Below, piece by piece: positions 56,586 through 64,000 of a stretch of 64,000 nt of DNA. The translations under genes were made by a program, and so were the position numbers. How positions within the stretch are numbered: the first letter of the stretch is position 1; every line of letters begins with the position of its first letter. Source of the DNA: Brachynemurus nebulosus (Eukaryota; Arthropoda; Insecta; Neuroptera; Myrmeleontidae); assembly GCA_035578155.1 (NCBI GenBank), contig JAPWDM010000006.1:14338305-14402304 (forward strand), given 5' to 3'. The notes below the pieces were generated by a model, which did not search any database, had not been told where the DNA came from, and saw only the letters and a list, made by a program, of their open reading frames with translations.

Positions 56586-59384
56586 TTACAATAATTCAGC
56601 TATTTCATACGGAACTTTACTATTTAGATGCTTTTTTAGTTTAGCTTTGAACTTATTATATACGTTCTCAGTTCGTATATCTTCAGGTAAATTTTGGTAA
56701 ATTTTATAGCCTGTGTAACAAGGAGTCTTTTCAAAAAATGTTGTTCTGTGTGCGAAACTGAATAAATTTTCATATCGCGTATCATACTGCATTTTTTCTT
56801 TCGCTACAAAATAATTATTTTCTTTCATATATGTTATTAGTTCATACACAAAGATACCATAAAAAGTTAAAATTTCATTTTCTATAAATAAATTTTTGCA
56901 AGATTCCCTCTTTGGAATCTTGAAAATGGTTCTTATTATCTTTTTCTGTATTATGAATGCTCGGTTAGATTCCGCAGATCTTCCCCATAATAGTATTCCA
57001 TACTTCAGTGTAGAGTAAACGTATGCATAGTAAAACATAATTAACTGTTCATGATTCACATATTTTTTTAATACTCTAATTTGAAATAAAAATTTATTCA
57101 GTTTCTTACATACAAAATTTACTTGATCTTTAAATTTTAAATTACTGTCTATAATAATACCTAAAAACTTAGTTTGATTCGTTGATTTTAGTATTGTCTG
57201 ATCTATACAAATTTCCACTTTTTCATTATATGATTGTCTTAATTTAAAATTCACCAGTGCCGATTTTTGCAAATTTACAATTAACTGATTCCTATAACAC
57301 CACTCTTGAAACATTTTTAGCACCTTTGTTACCGATTTTTTTGCATCTTCATAAGTAGAGTCGGCTATAAGTGCAGTAACATCATCAGCATAAATTATTA
57401 ATTTTGCATCTACTACATGTTCTGGTAGGTCATTAATAAAACAAATAAAAAGCAGAGGTCCAAGATTACTGCCTTGTGGTACTCCAATATTGATGTATTT
57501 TTCTACTGACTGTTGTCCTTGAATTTCGACTACATATTTTCGATTACTTAAATATGAATTTACCAAATCATTAACATTGCCTCGGATTCCCATGGCTTCC
57601 AGTTTCTTCAGGAGGTAACCGTGATTGACCGTATCGAAGGCTGCACTCAGGTCAAAGAACAATCCAAACACAGATAGTCCGTCATCTAACGCTTTTGATA
57701 AATATTCGTAAAATTCAAACAGAGCAGTTGAAGTAGATCGTTTAGATCTAAAACCATGTTGCGAATTGTTTAAGACATTGTTTGTCTCTAAAAAGTTTGT
57801 TACTCTATTTGATATTGCTTTTTCAAAAATTTTCGAAAATCCGGATAGTATTGAAATTGGCCGGTAGTTATTAACGTTGTATCGATCATCTTTTCCTTTG
57901 TATATAGGTTTTATTTTTGCAATTTTCAAAATATCTGGGAAAATACACGTTTGAAACATCAAGTTTATCATTGGACATAATAATTCTGCTAGTACTACAG
58001 CATTGTCCTTGATCACAACTGTTGGAACTTCATCCAGTCCAGTCGATTTTTTATTTGGTAACGTCATTATGATGTTATAAATTTCAACATTATCTGCCGG
58101 AAAGATAAACATTGATTGTAAATTTCTTCTATAAGTTCTAGTACAATCACTAGATAAGTTATTTCCGAAATTGTGAGCTAGTTTTTGCGCTACAGATTCA
58201 GAATAAAATTCTGAAAATATCTTTAAAATATCTGTTAATTCGCTAATAACCCTATTATCATGATGTAATAAGAGTTTTTCGTTAATTTTAATTTCGTTGC
58301 TAAGTAATCTATTTATGCCTATCCAAATATCTTGTGGGCTAGCAATTGTAAAATCTATGTTCTTAAATAAAGCCGTTTTTTTGGCATCCTCTATGTTGTT
58401 TTTATGTTCTTTTTTTAGTCTTTTGTACTTTTCCTCTAATTCACTGTTATTAATTTTTTCTTTGAACAACTTCCTTAATTCGTGACCCTCTTCAATGATC
58501 TGTTTAGTTATCCACGTATTTGATTTTACTGGTCTTACTTTCTGAACATGAGTGGGGAAACTAACATCAAAACAATACTTGAAATATCCCCAAAAATGTT
58601 CCATATTCTCATTATAAATATTTATTTTTCCTATTTCAGTTTCTAACATGTATTTCATATTTTCTCTATTAATATGTGAAAATTTTCTTTTTTCTAATAT
58701 TGTTGTTGTTTGTTCTCTGGTTTCCTGGCAGTCTAAAGTTATAATTTGTCCAGTATGATCTGATAATAACGTATTCAAGACTTTTGATGAAAGATACTGC
58801 ACATTTCTACTAATTATGATATAATCCAGCCCCGTTGATGTATTTTCGGACACCCGTGTCGCTTCATTTACTACATTCATACAGTTATATGAATCCAGTA
58901 TATCAAATAATTTATGTTTTTTCATATTATTTTGTAGAAAATCAATATTTAAGTCTCCCATAATTATTATATTATGTTTTTCAGGCTTTAAGTAATTTAA
59001 TAGTTCATCTAAATGAACTAAAAAAGAATCAACCTCACTATCCGGTGATCTGTATATAACACACATGTAATACACTTTATTTTTATCATTTACAATTAGT
59101 TTGATACCGGCACATTCAAAAATTTTATCTATACAAAACCTTTTTAAGTTTAGCACGATTACATTTTTATATAACGAGTTCTTAACCCATACACCTACAC
59201 CACCGTGTGAGAAAGAATCGCGACAGTATTTAGCACTTAAAAAGTAGTCATCTATGATATAAACGTCTAAATTTTCATCTTTACACCAATGTTCCGACAA
59301 AAGCACAATGTCAATTTGCTGACTACTTAGTATTACTTCCAAGTCACTAATTTTGTTTCTTATACACTGTATATTTTGATGCAT
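56586..59384 (-). CDS. LINE ORF2: endonuclease-reverse transcriptase, 932 aa
   Basis: Start at ATG 59384 (MHQNIQ); the frame is open three codons further from a GTG. Residues about 1-215 form an exonuclease-endonuclease-phosphatase domain, with LLSEHW, GDLNIDF (about 141-147) and the terminal SDH motif (about 206). The reverse transcriptase has YRPISIL, HGFRSKRST, FDLSAAFD (about 575), VPQGSNLGPLLF and YADD at 665-668, all catalytic aspartates present. The C-terminal 200 residues hold the usual LKYGILLWG block. The protein would nick target DNA and prime reverse transcription of the element's RNA on it. There are no stops or frameshifts. Translation probably follows ORF1 by reinitiation across a 40-base gap. 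Confidence 0.95.
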   Translation of the reverse strand: MHQNIQCIRNKISDLEVILSSQQIDIVLLSEHWCKDENLDVYIIDDYFLSAKYCRDSFSHGGVGVWVKNSLYKNVIVLNLKRFCIDKIFECAGIKLIVNDKNKVYYMCVIYRSPDSEVDSFLVHLDELLNYLKPEKHNIIIMGDLNIDFLQNNMKKHKLFDILDSYNCMNVVNEATRVSENTSTGLDYIIISRNVQYLSSKVLNTLLSDHTGQIITLDCQETREQTTTILEKRKFSHINRENMKYMLETEIGKINIYNENMEHFWGYFKYCFDVSFPTHVQKVRPVKSNTWITKQIIEEGHELRKLFKEKINNSELEEKYKRLKKEHKNNIEDAKKTALFKNIDFTIASPQDIWIGINRLLSNEIKINEKLLLHHDNRVISELTDILKIFSEFYSESVAQKLAHNFGNNLSSDCTRTYRRNLQSMFIFPADNVEIYNIIMTLPNKKSTGLDEVPTVVIKDNAVVLAELLCPMINLMFQTCIFPDILKIAKIKPIYKGKDDRYNVNNYRPISILSGFSKIFEKAISNRVTNFLETNNVLNNSQHGFRSKRSTSTALFEFYEYLSKALDDGLSVFGLFFDLSAAFDTVNHGYLLKKLEAMGIRGNVNDLVNSYLSNRKYVVEIQGQQSVEKYINIGVPQGSNLGPLLFICFINDLPEHVVDAKLIIYADDVTALIADSTYEDAKKSVTKVLKMFQEWCYRNQLIVNLQKSALVNFKLRQSYNEKVEICIDQTILKSTNQTKFLGIIIDSNLKFKDQVNFVCKKLNKFLFQIRVLKKYVNHEQLIMFYYAYVYSTLKYGILLWGRSAESNRAFIIQKKIIRTIFKIPKRESCKNLFIENEILTFYGIFVYELITYMKENNYFVAKEKMQYDTRYENLFSFAHRTTFFEKTPCYTGYKIYQNLPEDIRTENVYNKFKAKLKKHLNSKVPYEIAELL

Positions 59385-59424
59385 TATTTTCACATGATTG
59401 TCGTGTTGATACGTAAAACCACAT

Positions 59425-60477
59425 TCAACTGCTGAAGTGTGCTGCTGCTTTACGAAAAATAAAACGCTTTATAAGCGCACCGCAAGGCCAATTATTTGAG
59501 TTATACATTTCAGCCTTTAAAGATTTATCTGCTCCTATTCTGAAACTTTTATAGTACCCTTTACTTTCCAAGTCATCTACCTGGAATTCATAATTTGGAT
59601 ATTTTTTTGTCAGATGGTTTCTGACTTTATTAACTGTTGTTTCACTACTACAGCGTCCTAGATAAACCCATACTTTAGATTCAATGCACTTGAAATCTTC
59701 ATTTTCAGGACCACTTCCTCTAATAATTTGTTGTTTTCTTTTCCTATGAACTACTTTGATGAATCCATCATCTTCATCTGCATTTTCATCTGTTATTGCT
59801 TGATCATACTTATTTTCGCTGGTTTGTATGTTATTTTTTTGTTTTTCCGTTGTCTTATCGGCAACCACATCAACTTTTGTGTTATGTTGATTGCCTGAAT
59901 TATTTATGTCATTATTGACACGTCTACTCGATTTCTGCTTTATTTCAATGTTTTGTTTGACAACTTGCGAATATTGAGGCTTATCAGCTCTTAATTTTGC
60001 TTTTGCTTCTGATAACTCTTCTTCTAATATTTTGATTTTTCTATCTTTCAGTTCATTGCTATCAAGAGCTGCATCCAATTTTTGAATTAGCTTATTCATT
60101 TTCTGTGACATTATCATCTGATTATGAAACAGCATATTGATCTTTTCTTCCATACTAAGTTTACTTAGCATTTCTTCTATTTCCTGAAATTCCTGTACTT
60201 GGCTTTCCTTTTCTTTAGAAGTCGTGGGCGTATTTTCAATTGTCGAACTTTTGACAGTTTCTACTCTTGTTGAGGTTAAGTCAGACTTACAATTTTCACA
60301 ACACCATGAACTAATTATTCCACTTACATTCATATCTGTAAATGTTTCCAATGTTATGCCTATGCAGTTAATGTGGAAACTATTTCCACATCCGCGAGCA
60401 CAAGACACAATATCTTCATGTTTTGTAATTTTTTGATTGCACTTATTACACGTAACACTTCTTGTCACAGGCGCCAT
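59425..60477 (-). CDS. LINE ORF1: PHD-finger nucleic-acid-binding protein, 350 aa
   Basis: The first ATG is at 60477 (MAPVTRSV); open codons upstream start only at TTG and come from the inverted repeat. A PHD finger uses C10, C13, C26, C30, H35, C38, C60 and C63. Residues about 100-165 (EEKINMLFHNQMIMSQKMNK ... LEEELSEAKAKL) form a coiled coil, likely for trimer or other multimer assembly. A basic RKRKQQ patch follows. The C-terminal ~75 residues (KVWVYLGR ... YYKSFRIG ... NNWPCGALIKRF) resemble the RRM-like tail of many LINE ORF1 proteins. It would coat the element RNA. Confidence 0.92.
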   Translation of the reverse strand: MAPVTRSVTCNKCNQKITKHEDIVSCARGCGNSFHINCIGITLETFTDMNVSGIISSWCCENCKSDLTSTRVETVKSSTIENTPTTSKEKESQVQEFQEIEEMLSKLSMEEKINMLFHNQMIMSQKMNKLIQKLDAALDSNELKDRKIKILEEELSEAKAKLRADKPQYSQVVKQNIEIKQKSSRRVNNDINNSGNQHNTKVDVVADKTTEKQKNNIQTSENKYDQAITDENADEDDGFIKVVHRKRKQQIIRGSGPENEDFKCIESKVWVYLGRCSSETTVNKVRNHLTKKYPNYEFQVDDLESKGYYKSFRIGADKSLKAEMYNSNNWPCGALIKRFIFRKAAAHFSS

Positions 60478-60511
60478 ATTGCCAAAATATGGCGCCTGTG
60501 ACAAGAAGTGT
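60455..60511. repeat. Perfect 26-bp inverted repeat across the LINE ORF1 start
   Basis: ACACTTCTTGTCACAGGCGC at 60455 continues for 26 bases and is repeated inverted at 60486-60511, with a 5-bp centre. The ORF1 ATG (60477) lies inside the inner arm. Confidence 0.95.
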
Positions 60512-60996
60512 AGTGATCCCTGTAATGTAGGGATTGTAATACCGGTAAACCGGTTTACCGGTAAATTACTAAAAATACCTTAAATTTTTTACTGGTAATT
60601 CGATAAATTAAAAATAATATATTTGGAAATTTTTGTAAGTTCAATTTATTTAATAGAAGAATGATCAAGTTTATTGAACATAAATGTACACAATCAAATT
60701 ACCCCTTACTGTGTATCCATAATAAACTATTCTATGATACAATAAAATCACACAATGCAATGGTCAGTTTTAAAATGCATATATATGCAATAAAACGTGA
60801 AGCGGTAAGTAAATTTTATTACAGGTGGGTATATATAATTGATTCATATTTTATTATTTAACAAAATTTAAAATTATTTTTTCAATAAACAATAAGAATG
60901 GACGGTATATTTCTATGAGGGAAGCTGTAGATACCTATAAAGTCGTAAAGTCAAAGAGATTAACATTTTTACATAATTTTTGTCTTATTTTGTTTA

Positions 60997-61137
60997 GGGT
61001 AAAAGCTCCTATACTCGAACGCGATTCAATACTCGAACAGTTTTGATATTTTATATATTAATAAAGTTATTTCTGAAAGAAACCGATAAATATCAAAACT
61101 GTTCGAGTATTGAATCGCGTTCGAGTATAGGGGCTGT
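60997..61137. mobile_element. Hairpin MITE, arms ~48 bp, GGGTAAAAGCTCC start
   Basis: The arms contain ATACTCGAACGCGATTCAAT and ACTCGAACAGTTTTGATATTT and their exact inverse. It shares only its outer ~12 bases with the element at 38770-39000. Confidence 0.85.
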
Positions 61138-61187
61138 TACGTTACGTTATCATATGTATATAATGACGAGAGATGGGAAGAAAAGGT

Positions 61188-61838
61188 CCCTAACAGAGTC
61201 GCCATATAAAATATTTTGTACTGGGGGCGCTACGAATAGAACTGGAGGGCTGTCATAAAACGTAAAAATATTATCAATCTTTTTAAAAATCAGTCTTACG
61301 ACGTTTTACTATTAATACCGCATCGTTAATGTTGTTTTGTGTCTGTTTGTGTTTTTTAATTGCCAATATTATGAATCATTTTGCTTGTTATATGTACATA
61401 CATATCTTTATATTTTTCTAATGCAAAAACAAAACCATGTTCAATCTTGTGAGCGACCTACTAGAGTGATACAATCTACTAATACAATCAATTTTGTTTA
61501 CATTAAAGCAGTTATAAAGAAGGTGACATATACATATTATTTAAACACTCACAAAGGAAATAGAGATATTGTTTACATTATAAATGTTTTGAATTCGTCT
61601 AAATTAATTTCTATTACAGTCGAGCACTTATTTATTCAACATTAATTTTTTTAAATTATTTTTAAAATTAAAATTATATATTAAATTATGAAAAATGGGT
61701 AATTTTTGATTTTTACTGATTTGTTCTTTAAAGGTTCCTTAGGCTAGTCATCAAATCCAGAGGAAAATCCTCAGCCTTGTAATAAAATTTTTAGCCTCCC
61801 CAATTCGAAATATTTTATATGGCGATTCTGTTAGGGAT
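61188..61838. mobile_element. Nested element with CCCTAACAGARTCGCCATAT ends
   Basis: The left end CCCTAACAGAGTCGCCATAT and the inverse right end CCCTAACAGAATCGCCATAT continue with AAAATATTT, about 29 bp with one clear mismatch. There is no transposase frame inside. The 102-codon plus-strand frame near 61337 is not protein-like. Confidence 0.7.
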
Positions 61839-62022
61839 CACTGTTCTTCCAAGTCTAATAAGGACCTTAATAAAATAATTTTACGTTTTATTTTGTTTAA
61901 ATATTTATTCTTATATTTTCCGTGTTTTAAAAAATACCGATAAATTACCGATAAATAGGTTTTGCTAAAAAAATTTACCGAATTACCGGTAAATGAAAAA
62001 GTCGGTAAATTTACAATCCCTA

Positions 62023-62856
62023 TTTGTATAGAAGTTCGGCACTTTTGAACTTTAACATATGGCAATTTGTTTTTAGGCTTTCGTTTTTATATAAAAGGCT
62101 GCAGTATCAACGTTTCTGAAAATTTATCCTCCAAGGGGGTAAAATAAGGGATGAATATTTGTGTGGGAAGTCTAATTTTTTAAGTTAAAAATGTGGAAGT
62201 TGGTATTTAGGTTTTTGAAGAACAGTCATTCCTAAAATGTCTTGGTGTTTAACCGTCACGTCAATCGTGAGGGGCCGATCGATTGCCGAGCGACTTTTTG
62301 TCGATTTTGTATTTTAAGTTACAAATTGAAGATGGCGAAACGGGCCTAACAGAAAAATTACGTTTGGATAAAAAGGTGACCATGGTTATACAAATTTCAT
62401 CAACAGATCTGATTCATATCAGAAACATAAAATTTGAAGCCTTTCATAGATATTCGGTATCGTTTTTTCATTTTTGACAAAATTACGTTTTTCAAACTGG
62501 TGGGCACTGTAACTCAGTGGTCGGGCAAATTACCTACTTACAATTTTGACGATCGATAAACCGTTATCATTTTTATAAACAATTCAAAATCAGTTTCATA
62601 TAACAAAAAAATACGCTGCCAGTGGGGTGTGGCACATAGCTTCCTCATACTCGTAAAAGACTAAAACAGTATTCTACCAAATATATGTACCGTGAAATTA
62701 TATTTTCGCCTTAAAGTTCCTAAAAAATTGTTGAAGCTCGAAATTCTTCAAGGATAAATTATAAAGTAATAGTAAAAATATTTTAGAAATTAACCCCCAA
62801 ATTACTTTAAAAATATGAGTGAAGTGGGACTAGCAGTAAATAAGTTACTGACATTT
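62023..62856. other. No gene recognised
   Basis: Short unconvincing frames only, no defined repeat ends. Confidence 0.5.
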
Positions 62857-63160
62857 AATGGGATTTCATGTTAGCGCCGTGGATACTATTACTACGAATG
62901 CAATGAAATTTATAGGGGACCATCTAGGAACCAGACCGCATAATTTCTGACAATTTCATAAAAAAGAATTGAATGGTTCAGACATTATGCCACTTGGTGC
63001 AATTTAGTATATTAATGGAATGACATGGTAGTGGCGTAGCTACCGTTACTCCGATTTCGATTAAAATCATAGGGGCCCATCTAGGAACCAAACTGCATAA
63101 TTTCTGAAAATTTCATTAAAATCAATCCAATAGTTCAGAAGTTATGCCTCTTGGTGCAAA
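62857..63160. repeat. Two-copy diverged tandem duplication, ~155-bp unit
   Basis: Both units carry ATGGRAT..CATG, TAGYGCCGTGG or TAGTGGCGTAG, ATAGGGGMCCATCTAGGAAC and CATAATTTCTG, and end CTTGGTGCAA. The segment GACACACAGACGAACAGACA follows. Confidence 0.8.
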
Positions 63161-64000
63161 CTAGCGACACACAGACGAACAGACATCAAACCAAAATTGT
63201 GCAGGAAGCTCAAAAACGTAAAATCTGCGTAAAAAATTTTATTTTAGAGGGAAAAAATTATTTATTAATAATTTAATTTAATTATATAAAATTTAAATTG
63301 ACGTTAAATTTACGAAAATGTAGCTTTTGCAAAACGTTTTCCTCTTCGGGGCAATCATTGATTTATAAGCTATGTACATTCAATTCGTACTGAAAGGATT
63401 TTGTCTGAAACAGCCTGTATATCGTGTACAATGCTAAATAGCTCTAGTTGAAATTACTATGCGGTATATTTGTGATATATAAATAGCTACTTTAATTAAT
63501 GATGCATACGGGGGTAAATAGAATGAATATATGAATATAGCTCTATACAGATATCCAGCAAGTTGATACCACAATATCTATATATATTACATATACTGCT
63601 GACTATGATATTATGTATATATAAAAGATTATTACAGTGAAACCATTTACAGTAAATGAGTAAATTAATTTATCCTTTATATTGTTGTAAAGGAACAAAT
63701 GAGAATATTATATTAATATAATTAATCTAAATAATCACTATATTAATTATTTCACAAGGATTTGTTCTTTCTCGCCTAATACGGGTTTATACTGAACCAT
63801 TGTTAAAATATTAAGTTGTTTTTTTGTAGTTTCGTTCACGTTTAAGATTGCGGTTATTTAACTAAAATGTTTCCACAAAATTATCAAGTCTTTTTTTTGT
63901 TTCAAAGTTGACTTGTGAGTCAAGAACTGTTATGGTGGAGACGCAGTGAAATGTTGAAATAGTATTTTTTTTCATTTAAGGGGAGCTTTACTCGAGAGTA
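63161..64000. other. No gene recognised
   Basis: AT-rich to the window edge with no supportable feature. Confidence 0.5.

Larger units (their letters stand above)
56457..60511 (-). mobile_element. Non-LTR retrotransposon (LINE), both ORFs intact
   Basis: On the minus strand the order is ORF1 (PHD finger, coiled coil), a 40-base spacer, ORF2 (endonuclease-reverse transcriptase), a ~100-bp 3' UTR and an (ATT)n tail at 56457-56485. An apurinic-type endonuclease ORF2 together with a PHD-finger ORF1 fits the CR1/Jockey side of non-LTR elements. The clade is not settled by eye. Both frames are open, so insertion is recent. The 5' end is a 26-bp inverted duplication around the ORF1 start, and no longer 5' UTR is seen. 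I found no convincing target duplication. Confidence 0.9.
60528..62022. mobile_element. hAT-like element with TAGGGATTGTAA ends
   Basis: TAGGGATTGTAA at 60528 and TTACAATCCCTA ending at 62022 are exact inverse ends. Next to them are ACCGGTAAAC and TTACCGGTAAAT motifs on both sides (ACCGGTTTACCGG near 60550; TTACCGGTAAAT near 61984). The left end directly follows the LINE. Matching 8-bp flanks were not found. Two further TIR elements are nested inside. Confidence 0.7.

Noticed and set aside
60478..60504. N-terminal extension of LINE ORF1 upstream of MAPVTRSV
   Set aside because: The upstream codons begin at TTG and are read from the inverted copy of the ORF's own start, so ATG 60477 is preferred.

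Overview
The window is AT-rich eukaryotic nuclear DNA, most likely from an insect or other arthropod with a repeat-loaded genome. The species cannot be named from sequence alone. I found no convincing host protein-coding exon. What can be supported is a dense, nested set of mobile elements, satellites, fold-back elements and (TA)n runs lying in intergenic or intronic DNA.

The centrepiece is an 11,472-bp element at 18598-30069. It has two 583-bp terminal inverted repeats, termini AGTAGTA/TACTACT and a 6-bp target duplication (AACTGA). It has split an array of ~119-bp satellite units that continues on both sides (17190-18597 and 30070-30550). Four genes lie inside, all on the minus strand: a 132-aa protein (28814-29212), a 302-aa four-zinc-finger protein with a 5' UTR intron (24610-25518), a 385-aa one-finger acidic protein (22662-23819) and a 170-aa protein (19356-19868). 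Each has a TATA box, and three also have a well-placed CAGT-type initiator. Two have a TGACGTCA palindrome 16-18 bp upstream of the TATA. The 385-aa gene has about 33 repeats carrying TGACTC directly upstream of its TATA. The size, TIRs, AG..CT ends and 6-bp TSD fit a Polinton/Maverick (adintovirus-like) element that has lost polymerase, integrase and capsid genes. No such genes are visible, so the assignment is an inference.

The second large element is a full-coding non-LTR retrotransposon (LINE) at about 56457-60511 on the minus strand. ORF1 (350 aa) has a PHD finger, a coiled coil and an RRM-like tail. ORF2 (932 aa) has an endonuclease and a reverse transcriptase with an intact YADD box. 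It ends in an (ATT)n tail. A perfect 26-bp inverted repeat covers the ORF1 start codon.

Region by region: 1-5.5 kb holds a tandem duplication and one MITE-like element. At 5.5-5.75 kb is a fold-back carrying a tRNA-Thr(AGT)-like sequence. At 6.2-7.1 kb is a transposon with a transposase-like remnant. From 7.9 to 14.7 kb are several MITEs, including a hAT element with 8-bp TSD and another MITE nested in it. From 16.4 to 30.6 kb are the (TA)n run, the satellite and the large TIR element. From 31.4 to 47.9 kb are a second hAT with TSD, fold-back elements, diverged repeats and a G-rich block. From 50 to 55.9 kb are MITEs, a Tc1-like pair of ends and an AGGTCA cluster. From 56.4 to 62 kb are the LINE and a nested set of TIR elements. 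At 62.8-63.2 kb is a tandem duplication. The remaining stretches show no supportable gene.
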